Source of the DNA: Candidatus Pacearchaeota archaeon
GTDB taxonomy: Archaea; Nanoarchaeota; Nanoarchaeia; Pacearchaeales; GW2011-AR1
Length of the DNA stretch: 12,426 bases
NCBI GenBank assembly: GCA_023228245.1
Contig: JALOBN010000064.1
Location: forward strand, 1 to 12,426
Reading direction: 5' to 3'
How positions within the stretch are numbered: position 1 is the first letter of the stretch; each line of letters begins with the position of its first letter. The notes under the pieces were generated by a model that saw only the letters and a list, made by a program, of their open reading frames with translations, was not told the DNA's origin and made no database searches. Both the position numbers and the translations under genes were made by a program. This document shows positions 1 through 6,860 of this stretch, piece after piece.

Positions 1-1
1 G

Positions 2-253
2 TTAGACTCCAAGTTGGTAAGCTTCAGTGAACGCGCGCAAGAGCTTAACCTGATGGTAATCGAGCGCGACCAAAGGCTCAAAGAGTTAGACTCCAAGTTG
101 GCAAGCTCCAGTGAACGCGCGCAAGAGCTTAACCTGATGGTAATCGAGCGCGACCAAAGGCTCAAAGAGTTAGACTCCAAGTTGGTAAGCTCCAGTGAAC
201 ACGCGCAAGAGCTTAACCTGATGGTCATTGAGCTCAACAAGAGGCTTGTTGAA
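2..253 (+). repeat. Three tandem 84-bp in-frame repeats encoding a coiled coil
   Basis: Units lie at 2-85, 86-169 and 170-253. Units 1 and 2 differ at only two bases; unit 3 matches well over its first two thirds and then diverges. Each unit encodes 28 residues starting LDSKL. 28 is exactly four heptads, and positions 1, 5, 8, 12, 15, 19, 22 and 26 follow a 4-3 spacing with mostly hydrophobic residues (L, L, S, A, L, V, R, L), so adding or losing a unit keeps the coiled-coil register. The array reaches the window edge and may continue upstream. Confidence 0.9.
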
Positions 254-1267
254 CAGGATCTGCAGCTCCGAGAAAGAAGTGGTCGCAATGAGGAACTCGA
301 ATATCAGTTAACCCAGATGAGACATAGCATCACGTGGCAGCTCTTGATGAGGTATCACAACGGCTTTGTAGAGCGCGCTTTGCCACCTGGGACTAAGCAG
401 AGGAGAATTTACGATCTAGGACTGAAGGGCGGAAGGATCCTCGCAAGCGAAGGCTGGAGATGCTTCTACAGAAACGTTAACGAATACCAGAGAAGGAATT
501 GTCAAAATAGGATTTTTCATACGAAAAGTATCGATGTCCCAACACAGGAAGATATCCCAACACAGGAAGATATCCCAACACAGGAAGATATCCCAACACA
601 GAAAGATATCCCAACACAGAAAGATATCCCAACACAGAAAGATATCCCAACACAGAAAGATATCCCAACACAGAAAGATATCCCAACACAGAAAGATATC
701 CCAACACAGAAAGATATCCCCGAATTACAAGAAGAGGGACGTTTGGTATGTCAAAATATTGTAGAACTAGCATTTACACCTGTGGCGACTCAGATAGATC
801 TTAAAAAAGGCTATAACCTAATCATGTTTCATGTTCTTGAGGGATGCACGCGGCCAAGCACTATTCCAGAATTGAAGACTGAAGATGGTAGATGTCTGAG
901 TTTGGCAGTCAAAGATATGATAATCCAGGATGGATCGTTAGAACTACTCTTTAACTTGGGAAATCATTGGCATGGGATTGAAGAGTGTAATGGAGATTCC
1001 ATACGCTGGATGGCAAACGACGCCACAATTTTTGTATCGCTAGAATATAACTGCCAAGCAAATTTGAGCTTGCAAGCATTTAGTTTCAACCAACCTAGAA
1101 CTTTAGAAATATCCGTAAAAACTCTCCGAGACAAACCTCTTAATAAAAAAAATGGTAATACGAAATATGTCCTCCTGAAAGAGGTTAATTCACAAGCTAA
1201 TTTGGATATCGTAAAGAACAAAATAGAAGCGATCATCGAAAAGTCGCGCGCGGAGATAAGAAAATGA
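2..1267 (+). CDS. Coiled-coil / repeat protein with glycan-locus module, 5'-truncated by window edge
   Basis: The frame is open to the left edge, so the true start lies outside; a TTG at 14 is only an internal codon. Residues are numbered from that TTG. The visible part has, in order: a charged coiled coil (about 1-105) built of 28-residue repeats; a conserved-looking segment (106-152) with SITWQLL, LPPGTKQRR and YDLGLKG, which I associate with linkers in large multidomain glycosyltransferases; a low-complexity array of DIPTQ(E/K) units (174-233); and two half-modules (about 246-307 and 308-368) matching the C-terminal modules of the membrane protein encoded at 3430-6009. The tail (370-417) is charged and probably helical. 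No membrane segment is visible. It ends in an ATGA overlap with the GT2-GT4 gene, implying coupled translation. Its function is unknown; it may be a scaffold or regulatory partner of that glycosyltransferase. A methyltransferase or GT domain may lie upstream of the window. Confidence 0.8.
   Translation, partial: LDSKLVSFSERAQELNLMVIERDQRLKELDSKLASSSERAQELNLMVIERDQRLKELDSKLVSSSEHAQELNLMVIELNKRLVEQDLQLRERSGRNEELEYQLTQMRHSITWQLLMRYHNGFVERALPPGTKQRRIYDLGLKGGRILASEGWRCFYRNVNEYQRRNCQNRIFHTKSIDVPTQEDIPTQEDIPTQEDIPTQKDIPTQKDIPTQKDIPTQKDIPTQKDIPTQKDIPTQKDIPELQEEGRLVCQNIVELAFTPVATQIDLKKGYNLIMFHVLEGCTRPSTIPELKTEDGRCLSLAVKDMIIQDGSLELLFNLGNHWHGIEECNGDSIRWMANDATIFVSLEYNCQANLSLQAFSFNQPRTLEISVKTLRDKPLNKKNGNTKYVLLKEVNSQANLDIVKNKIEAIIEKSRAEIRK
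533..721 (+). repeat. 18-bp minisatellite, ten DIPTQ(E/K) units plus a partial unit
   Basis: Ten full units of GAT RTC CCA ACA CAG RAA run from 533 to 712, with a degenerate DIP remnant to 721. The first unit has Val for Ile. Units 1-3 end in GAA (Glu) and units 4-10 all end in AAA (Lys), so the last seven are identical in sequence. The product is a proline- and glutamine-rich hexapeptide array, probably a flexible or extended linker between the coiled coil and the C-terminal module. Because the period is a multiple of three, the other frames also stay open, but those are shadows. Confidence 0.95.
749..1117 (+). other. Shared C-terminal module, half-modules in B-A order
   Basis: Residues about 246-307 (from TTG 14) match the second half (B) of the modules in the 3430-6009 protein: IDLKKGYNLIMFHVLEGC aligns with IDIEKGMNTVRLTVPEGC, and GRCLSLAV with SRCLSVAV. 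Residues about 308-368 match the first half (A): HWHGIEE, RWMANDATIF, ANLSLQAFSF and RTLEIS. In the membrane protein the order is A then B, twice. This is therefore either a fragment of an A-B-A-B array that lost both ends or a permuted version. The DNA here is AT-rich (23 G+C of 60 in the row starting at 1021), unlike the modules in the other gene. Confidence 0.8.
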
Positions 1268-3372
1268 AAGAACTAGTTTCAATCTTAACTGTAAATTATA
1301 ACGGCAAGAAATTTCTTGAACCATGTTTTGATTCCCTATATAAGATGGAAAGAGATACATTTTGGTTTGAGATAATAATGGTTGATAACCTCTCAAAGGA
1401 TGATTCTGTGAACTTTATCAAAAACAGGTTCCCAGAAATAAAAATAATTGAAAATAATGTAAATAATTATACGAAGGCCTTGAATCTAGGTATTAGGTAC
1501 TGCAAAGGCGACTATGTTGTGATCCTAAACAACGATACGACTGTAGATAAAAACTGGTTGATAGGCGCTCTAGAGATAATGAATCAGGATAAAAAAATTG
1601 GTGCAGTTCAGAGCAAGATTCTTTTCTCAGATAGAGCTACCATAAACAGTGTGGGTGTTGATGAGGTCGAAGATTTTTATTTCAGAGATATTGGTTTTGA
1701 AGAAAAGGATGTAGGTAAATACGAGACTGCGAGGGAGATCAGATACTTCACCGGGGGCTCAGTCATATTAAGAAGAACCTGCCTAGAAAATGTCGGGGAG
1801 TTTGATGAAGATTTCGTAATGTTCATGGAGGATATAGACTATAGCATTAGGTGCCGTGATTTAGGATGGAAAATATTTTATTCTCCTAAAAGTATAGTCT
1901 ACCACAGATATCATGGTACAGCCTCCTCGGATTTGTGCGAATATTTCTGTTCCAGGAATAGATTTCTGCTTCTTGGAAAGCGCTACCCACTGAAATTGGC
2001 CAAGAGTATTAAAACGTCTCATTTTTTCCTGAAGAACGAGTTGGATAATTTGCACCATTCTCTCCTTCAAGCTACAAAAAAATTAGTAGAAAATAGTGAT
2101 ACAGAAACCGCAGTAAGATGTCTTGATGAGTTGGAAGCAGTTATGTCTTGGACATTAGGACCAAGCAAAGCATGTAGCTTCTTTTCCCAACTGGAGGTTG
2201 TTTTGGGTTTGAGAAAGATACGTATTGGGATTTACGATCATGCATTTCATTTTGCGGGAGGCGGTCAAAAGTACATTGCGAAAATAGCTGAGCTTTTTCA
2301 GGACAAATACGAGATTACATTTATCACAAATAAAGATATTAGCTTATCTAAGTACAAGGAATGGTTTGATATTGATATTTCTAGATGCAAATTGAAAATA
2401 ATAAAATTGGATTTTTTTGAGAAAGCGGAACGCTATTTCATAGACGAAGGAATGGTTGTTCATGAAGAGAACAATCCATTTGATACTATAAGCAAAGAAA
2501 GTTCTAATTATGATATATTTATAAATGCAAATATGCTTGGCAAAGTCAAACCATTATCCTCCGCTTCAATATTTGTATGTCATTTCCCAGATAGAGATAA
2601 AGAGAGATTCTTTGCAGTTGATCGATATGATTATATTATAACTAATAGCGACTATGGCACATTCTGGCTGAAGCAGAAATGGGGGCTTGATGCTACCCTT
2701 CGGCTTTACCCTTCGGTGGATATGTATAATAAAGAGGGAGGAGTTAAAAAGGAGAAGATAATAATATCTGTAGCTAGATTTGAATTAGGTGGAAGCAAGA
2801 AGCAGCTAGAGATGGTAAAAGCATTTGGAGAACTTTGTCGAAGGAATCCCAATGTAAAAAAAGAGTGGCGACTCATATTGGCAGGAGGTACGCACAGAGA
2901 TAACCCCTATTTTGATAGGGTCAGAGAGGAGATAAATACAATTCATGCAGATAATATCGAATTAATGCCGAACTTGAAAGACGACGAACTGCGAGAGTTA
3001 TATAAAATAGCTTCAATCTTCTGGCATGCATGTGGCCTTAATGCAACAGATCCACATTTGGTGGAGCATTTCGGAATGACGACAGTAGAAGCTATGCAGA
3101 ATGATTGCGTGCCCATCGTAATCGATGGCGGTGGCCAAAAAGAGATAGTGGAGCATGGGATTAGTGGATTCCGATTCAAAACAATAAGAGAATTGCAGGA
3201 TTATACGTTAACGGTGATGAACGATGGTCCGTTAAGAGAAAAAGTTTCCCGAAAGGCATTTGAAAGAAGTCATTGTTTCACATCTGAAATATTTGAGGAA
3301 CATCTAATTGAATTTATAACAAATATAGAGAACCGACTAAAGGCGGGAGAAGCTCTCGAAATAAAAGAGTGA
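1264..3372 (+). CDS. Bifunctional glycosyltransferase: N-terminal GT2, C-terminal GT4
   Basis: Residues about 1-245 form a GT-A fold GT2 domain of the rhamnosyltransferase-like type: VSILTVNYNG at the N-terminus, the nucleotide-sugar site NND at 89-91, FTGGSVILRR at 162-171, and the ED pair at 189-190 where the catalytic base is expected. Residues about 318-700 form a GT-B fold GT4 domain: a glycine-rich GGGQKY near 332-337, IISVARFE opening the second Rossmann half (499-506), and the EX7E motif with E601 and E609 followed by GGGQKEIVEHG. The linker at 246-317 is helical. The ATG overlaps the upstream stop as ATGA and has GGAG at 1252-1255, eight bases ahead. It probably adds two sugars in sequence to a lipid-linked or polymeric acceptor on the cytoplasmic face. 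The donors cannot be told from sequence. Confidence 0.92.
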   Translation: MKELVSILTVNYNGKKFLEPCFDSLYKMERDTFWFEIIMVDNLSKDDSVNFIKNRFPEIKIIENNVNNYTKALNLGIRYCKGDYVVILNNDTTVDKNWLIGALEIMNQDKKIGAVQSKILFSDRATINSVGVDEVEDFYFRDIGFEEKDVGKYETAREIRYFTGGSVILRRTCLENVGEFDEDFVMFMEDIDYSIRCRDLGWKIFYSPKSIVYHRYHGTASSDLCEYFCSRNRFLLLGKRYPLKLAKSIKTSHFFLKNELDNLHHSLLQATKKLVENSDTETAVRCLDELEAVMSWTLGPSKACSFFSQLEVVLGLRKIRIGIYDHAFHFAGGGQKYIAKIAELFQDKYEITFITNKDISLSKYKEWFDIDISRCKLKIIKLDFFEKAERYFIDEGMVVHEENNPFDTISKESSNYDIFINANMLGKVKPLSSASIFVCHFPDRDKERFFAVDRYDYIITNSDYGTFWLKQKWGLDATLRLYPSVDMYNKEGGVKKEKIIISVARFELGGSKKQLEMVKAFGELCRRNPNVKKEWRLILAGGTHRDNPYFDRVREEINTIHADNIELMPNLKDDELRELYKIASIFWHACGLNATDPHLVEHFGMTTVEAMQNDCVPIVIDGGGQKEIVEHGISGFRFKTIRELQDYTLTVMNDGPLREKVSRKAFERSHCFTSEIFEEHLIEFITNIENRLKAGEALEIKE

Positions 3373-3381
3373 AACGACGTG

Positions 3382-3423
3382 GCGCATCCGCACAACAAGC
3401 TGCGGAGTACTGCGCTTAAAAAA
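3382..3423. terminator. Hairpin plus oligo-T in convergent intergenic gap
   Basis: GCGCA (3382-3386) pairs with TGCGC (3411-3415), and TCCGCA (3387-3392) pairs with TGCGGA (3401-3406). The loop is eight bases (3393-3400) with a four-base bulge (3407-3410). Six A on the plus strand at 3418-3423 are six T on the minus strand, 7-12 bases past the stop of the membrane-protein gene. The oligo-T fits archaeal-type termination for the minus-strand operon. The hairpin lacks a following T run on the plus strand, so its role for that gene is less clear. Confidence 0.45.
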
Positions 3424-3429
3424 TCAAGA

Positions 3430-6009
3430 TCATACCACAGTGAGATTCTGCACGGCCACGCTCAGGCACCTTTCATCAGGGCTGTTCAGATCAGGCTTAT
3501 CGCTCGGCCTCTCGCATCCTTCAGGGACGCGAAGTCTGAGGGCGTTTATGCCCGTTACCAGGTGGACGGGCGCCTCAATCTCGACGACGAAACCCTTCGA
3601 AGGGATCGCCGCCTTTGTCAGAAGCTCATCGCCTGCGTAGACTTCAAGCGTCCGGTTGCGATAGAAGCTCTGCGCCTGCAGGCGCATGGTGGCAGTTCGG
3701 TTCGCGGGCGAGTCTATTAGGAGGGTAGCGTTGGCCTGCATCCAGCGAGTCGGTGTGCCAGACCAGTTCTCAAAATCGTGGAAGCCGTTGACATAGTCCA
3801 ACTGGCCAGATTTCCTCTCGATCAAAGTTATGTTCTGCACGGCCACGCTCAGACACCTTGAATCGATACTATTTAGCTCAGGCTTGTCGCTCGGCTTCTC
3901 GCAGCCCTCGGGCACGGTCAGGCGAACGGTGTTCATGCCTTTCTCGATATCTATGGGCACGCTCACATTGATAAAGCTCGTGGGCACGGCAACCTGCGCC
4001 GCAAGTGCGCCGCCGGAGGAGATCTCCAGAGTACGATTGCGATAGAAGCTGAGCGCCTGCAGGCTCAGGTTAGCTGTGTGGTTATCAGGCGAGAGTGCAA
4101 ATATGGTAGCGTCAGCTTGCATCCAGCTGGTTTGAGTGCCTGCCCAGTCTTCAATGCCATGCCAGCCAAGTCCAAATCCTGTAATGATCATTCCATTATT
4201 GGATGAGGCTGCTTTGCTTTTTTTATTATACAATGTCATATCGAAAAAGTATAACCTTTGATTATCACTAATTAGGGGCTCGACTCCGAGAATCTGCTTG
4301 ATATCGGATATCAATACAAGTCCATCACCCTGGAAGCCATAGCTATCTATATAGATACCTTGAAAGCCAGTTTGCGACAGCGTCTTGAGCATATCTCCCA
4401 CAGGCATGCTTGCTACTATTCTTTGCCAATCGTCCCCTGGCCGCCCCCTCATCGTCCCATAACTCCAGCGAAGCTCCTTCGAATGTAAATACGCTCTAAC
4501 ATGAGAATAATCGGTCATTCTATTGACGGGTGGATGTTCCGGAAAGGGCACATAAGGCAACTGAAATATCATAGCATTTTCCGGCATTATTGCCTCAATA
4601 GTATTTACAAATGTTTCATCATTTAAATATTCGGCTTTGGTGGAAGCGTAGGGAGGCACAAAAGAACTGGAAGTCTGATCTAATATCCCAAATATAAGCA
4701 CGAGACAGATAAATGCATTGAATAGTAGTCGAGAGGTATGACTTTTTGCGTATTTCCGTGAGAGAGCATCCAAAACTAGAAAGACAGCAAAAAGAGAGAA
4801 AAATGCAATAAATATGCTCATTCGATTGTACCCTCTGATTTCGGGAGAGATTAGGTATGCAAATAAAGTTCCAAAACCTCCGAGCGTTGCCAACAATACA
4901 GCAGATAAATTTAAAATGCTTAACTCATTTATATGACTTGACATGTTCCCTGCTTTGAGTTTCAAACCGTTAGAAATCCGATAAAATGCCCAAGCGATTA
5001 ACAGCAAGAACCCTATACTTCCTATGACGCCAAGAGATGCAACTGCATTTTCATTGATCAAAGGCGCAGTTCCAGAATAATAACCCGATAATTTTGCTAA
5101 TAAAGGTATTCGGTGTCCACCTATCGGCAGGATAAGTTGAGCAATTTTTAAACCATATATTTCGGATTCTGCGGGACTACGTACTGCTACTTCAGGATTC
5201 TTTCCGTTTTCAATCTGATAAATAAGGCTGGGGGCCATATTTACTAATATGCCAAAAATTATTACTGAAATCAATATAAGGGAATTTAACAAAGGATATT
5301 TATTACGTTGAGAAATATATGCGATTATACCTGCAATGAGTAGTAAGAAGCAGGAAAAAAAGGGATAATAAATGAACGTAGATGAGACCAATATACAGAT
5401 TAAAGCGCTTATTACAAATTTTTTGCTGATTAAGTTCTTCCTAGCATCATTGCCGTGGAATAGAAGAGATTTATCAGTAAACACCCATAAAATGACCATG
5501 ATCATAGGTGGGATCATATAATATGCAGCTAAACCTAGGTGATGTTCTCCCCTCAAAAAATGATAGGGAATAAAAGTATAGAGTAAGCCACCAACAATTG
5601 AATAAAAAGAGGATACTTTAAATTGCCTAAATACATATATCGCAGTTAATGTTGTTAGTGAGAACGTCAATAAATAATAAAGGTTCAATGTTGCCGCATA
5701 ATTCGGTGCAAAAAGATAGATTAACTTTATAAATATAAAATCTAAATAATTGGTAAAGGGAAGATCATAAAGACATTGACCTATTGGCATACCGAGATAA
5801 TTATTATACAGGAACCATCCATTCTCAATTGTCCCTTTGACCAACATGCTTGTAAACAATCCATCCCTATCATAGGAAAAGGGAATATCGAGGTCAGCAT
5901 CCCATAACTTCATCACCCACGCCAACGTAACCATGCACATGCAAAGGGCAGTTGTGTAAATGCCAACTTCTTTTATATATTTTTTTGAAATAAATGTAAT
6001 CCATTTCAT
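3430..6009 (-). CDS. Large membrane protein, GT-C/YfhO-like, with two C-terminal sequon-rich modules
   Basis: 859 residues. About 1-450 hold roughly a dozen hydrophobic segments (for example 14-34, 103-125, 157-177, 198-230, 241-260, 323-345, 365-390, 397-415 and 428-445). After the first segment comes a loop with DADLDIPFSYDRDG (37-50) and GWFLYNNYLG (64-73). An acidic DxD-like motif in the first outer loop is what GT-C glycosyltransferases use, and this arrangement resembles uncharacterised archaeal and bacterial membrane proteins related to YfhO or 'PTPS-related' families. A soluble stretch (450-600) follows, then tandem modules at about 606-732 and 740-859. I infer a membrane glycosyltransferase or glycan-handling protein with its C-terminus outside the cell. 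The start ATG has only a distant GAGG 11 bases upstream. It is last in the operon, 62 bases after the methyltransferase. The 3' part is far richer in G+C than the rest. Confidence 0.85.
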   Translation of the reverse strand: MKWITFISKKYIKEVGIYTTALCMCMVTLAWVMKLWDADLDIPFSYDRDGLFTSMLVKGTIENGWFLYNNYLGMPIGQCLYDLPFTNYLDFIFIKLIYLFAPNYAATLNLYYLLTFSLTTLTAIYVFRQFKVSSFYSIVGGLLYTFIPYHFLRGEHHLGLAAYYMIPPMIMVILWVFTDKSLLFHGNDARKNLISKKFVISALICILVSSTFIYYPFFSCFLLLIAGIIAYISQRNKYPLLNSLILISVIIFGILVNMAPSLIYQIENGKNPEVAVRSPAESEIYGLKIAQLILPIGGHRIPLLAKLSGYYSGTAPLINENAVASLGVIGSIGFLLLIAWAFYRISNGLKLKAGNMSSHINELSILNLSAVLLATLGGFGTLFAYLISPEIRGYNRMSIFIAFFSLFAVFLVLDALSRKYAKSHTSRLLFNAFICLVLIFGILDQTSSSFVPPYASTKAEYLNDETFVNTIEAIMPENAMIFQLPYVPFPEHPPVNRMTDYSHVRAYLHSKELRWSYGTMRGRPGDDWQRIVASMPVGDMLKTLSQTGFQGIYIDSYGFQGDGLVLISDIKQILGVEPLISDNQRLYFFDMTLYNKKSKAASSNNGMIITGFGLGWHGIEDWAGTQTSWMQADATIFALSPDNHTANLSLQALSFYRNRTLEISSGGALAAQVAVPTSFINVSVPIDIEKGMNTVRLTVPEGCEKPSDKPELNSIDSRCLSVAVQNITLIERKSGQLDYVNGFHDFENWSGTPTRWMQANATLLIDSPANRTATMRLQAQSFYRNRTLEVYAGDELLTKAAIPSKGFVVEIEAPVHLVTGINALRLRVPEGCERPSDKPDLNSPDERCLSVAVQNLTVV
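3433..4194 (-). repeat. Tandem duplicated 120-127 residue modules at the C-terminus
   Basis: Copy 1 is encoded at 3814-4194 (residues about 606-732) and copy 2 at 3433-3792 (about 740-859). Shared blocks include SFYRNRTLE, VPEGCE, PSDKP and RCLSVAVQN. Similarity is also clear in the DNA: a 20-base identical stretch lies at 3446-3465 and 3833-3852, 387 bases (129 codons) apart. Each copy has two cysteines 16 residues apart (703/719 and 832/848). The alternating hydrophobic pattern suggests beta-strands, probably a beta-sandwich; glycan binding is a guess. Ten N-X-S/T sequons fall in this region. Confidence 0.85.
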
Positions 6010-6052
6010 TATATCAGCAGCCTCGCATTTTTTGTATATGAGATCATCCCGG

Positions 6053-6068
6053 ATAAAAATATATTAAA
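6053..6068 (-). promoter_or_regulatory. Possible internal TATA-like element before the membrane-protein gene
   Basis: On the minus strand an AT-only stretch reading TTTAATATATTTTTAT lies about 44-59 bases before the ATG at 6009. It sits in the second-longest intergenic gap of the minus-strand run. The spacing would suit an archaeal TATA box with a leader of about 20-25 bases. The same stretch contains five T in a row and could equally be a weak terminator for the upstream gene. It is a composition-based guess only. Confidence 0.22.
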
Positions 6069-6071
6069 CAA

Positions 6072-6860
6072 TTAAATTTTTTTCCCAACCACAATCACAG
6101 ACGTCCCAAACGGTATCCTCCACCGTCGCGTGATTAGTCGTGCTTCCTGGACTAGCAGCGCGGTCAAGATCTCGTTTGCCACCGGCACAATTTTCCGCTC
6201 ATCCAAGGTGAGATCTTGAGGTGTACTGCCACGCATCATATTCTTAAGCTTTCTTATGGTCCAGACAAGGGGAAGAATACTTGCCATGTAATATGAGATG
6301 TATTCGACATGAAAACCTGATTGTATCAGTTTTCCCTCCAGCTCTTCGGCCTTATAGCGACGATAGTGATGAACAATCTCATCCGCATAGCTCCACATCG
6401 ATGGATGAGCAGGTACGGTCAGAAAAATATAACCACCATCCGTTATCATGTGGCGGAGCTTTGATAGTACCAAATCATCATCCGATATGTGTTCAAGAAC
6501 ATCAAAAAGACATATTATATCAAATCTATTGGCGAAAGGTGGAAAATGGATGTCTCCTTGAATCAAATTATCAAGATCGCGTTTCTGTGCATATTTTAGG
6601 TCTTGTGAGTCCATATCAATTCCTATGACTATGGCGCTCTTGCATGCTTCCTTAATAATTCGTAACGTATTGCCATTTCCGCATCCTACTTCCAATATCC
6701 TGCATCCTTGATCCATGTGTGAGGCTATTTGTGTCATCACAGTTCTAATGACATGATTTCTGGCACGGTACCAAAAGTGCCGATCCTCTCCTTCAGCCAA
6801 ACGAGAGATTTGCGCGGAATCGAAATCGCTGGATCTATAGTCGTTGGTGCTAAGCATCAT
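6072..6860 (-). CDS. Class I SAM-dependent methyltransferase
   Basis: 262 residues with a clear Rossmann-type SAM site: motif I ILEVGCGNG (55-63), the acidic residue after strand 2 in GIDMDS (80-85), D103 in QGDIHF, and FDVLEHI (119-125). The N-terminal EDRHFWYRARNHVI (25-38) and the later VPAHPSMWSYADEIVHHYRRY region (149-169) are typical of methyltransferases found among glycosyltransferase genes, which act on sugars or lipid-linked glycans. The likely role is O- or N-methylation of a sugar, substrate unknown. The start is bracketed by an in-frame TAG just upstream (GGC CAT TTA TAG ATC ATG), so it must be one of the two adjacent ATGs. A GGGAGG lies about 13 bases ahead. The upstream gap holds a fragment of another gene (see 6850-6993). 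Confidence 0.88.
   Translation of the reverse strand: MMLSTNDYRSSDFDSAQISRLAEGEDRHFWYRARNHVIRTVMTQIASHMDQGCRILEVGCGNGNTLRIIKEACKSAIVIGIDMDSQDLKYAQKRDLDNLIQGDIHFPPFANRFDIICLFDVLEHISDDDLVLSKLRHMITDGGYIFLTVPAHPSMWSYADEIVHHYRRYKAEELEGKLIQSGFHVEYISYYMASILPLVWTIRKLKNMMRGSTPQDLTLDERKIVPVANEILTALLVQEARLITRRWRIPFGTSVIVVGKKI

Noticed and set aside
14..16. TTG at 14 as the true start of the first gene
   Set aside because: It falls inside an 84-bp repeat unit, at the same position as Leu in the other units, and the frame is open to the window edge.
533..721. CRISPR-like array
   Set aside because: Units are 18 bases with no spacers between them and lie in frame within a gene.
477..773. Open frames on both strands across the 18-bp repeats, encoding GYLSVL- and SQHRKI-type repeats
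   Set aside because: A period divisible by three keeps every frame open once it lacks a stop. The DIPTQ frame continues into conserved sequence on both sides, so the others are shadows.
3379..3720. A 113-residue plus-strand frame after the GT2-GT4 gene
   Set aside because: It is antisense to the well-supported C-terminal modules of the membrane protein, has no domain I recognise, and is explained by the high G+C of that stretch.
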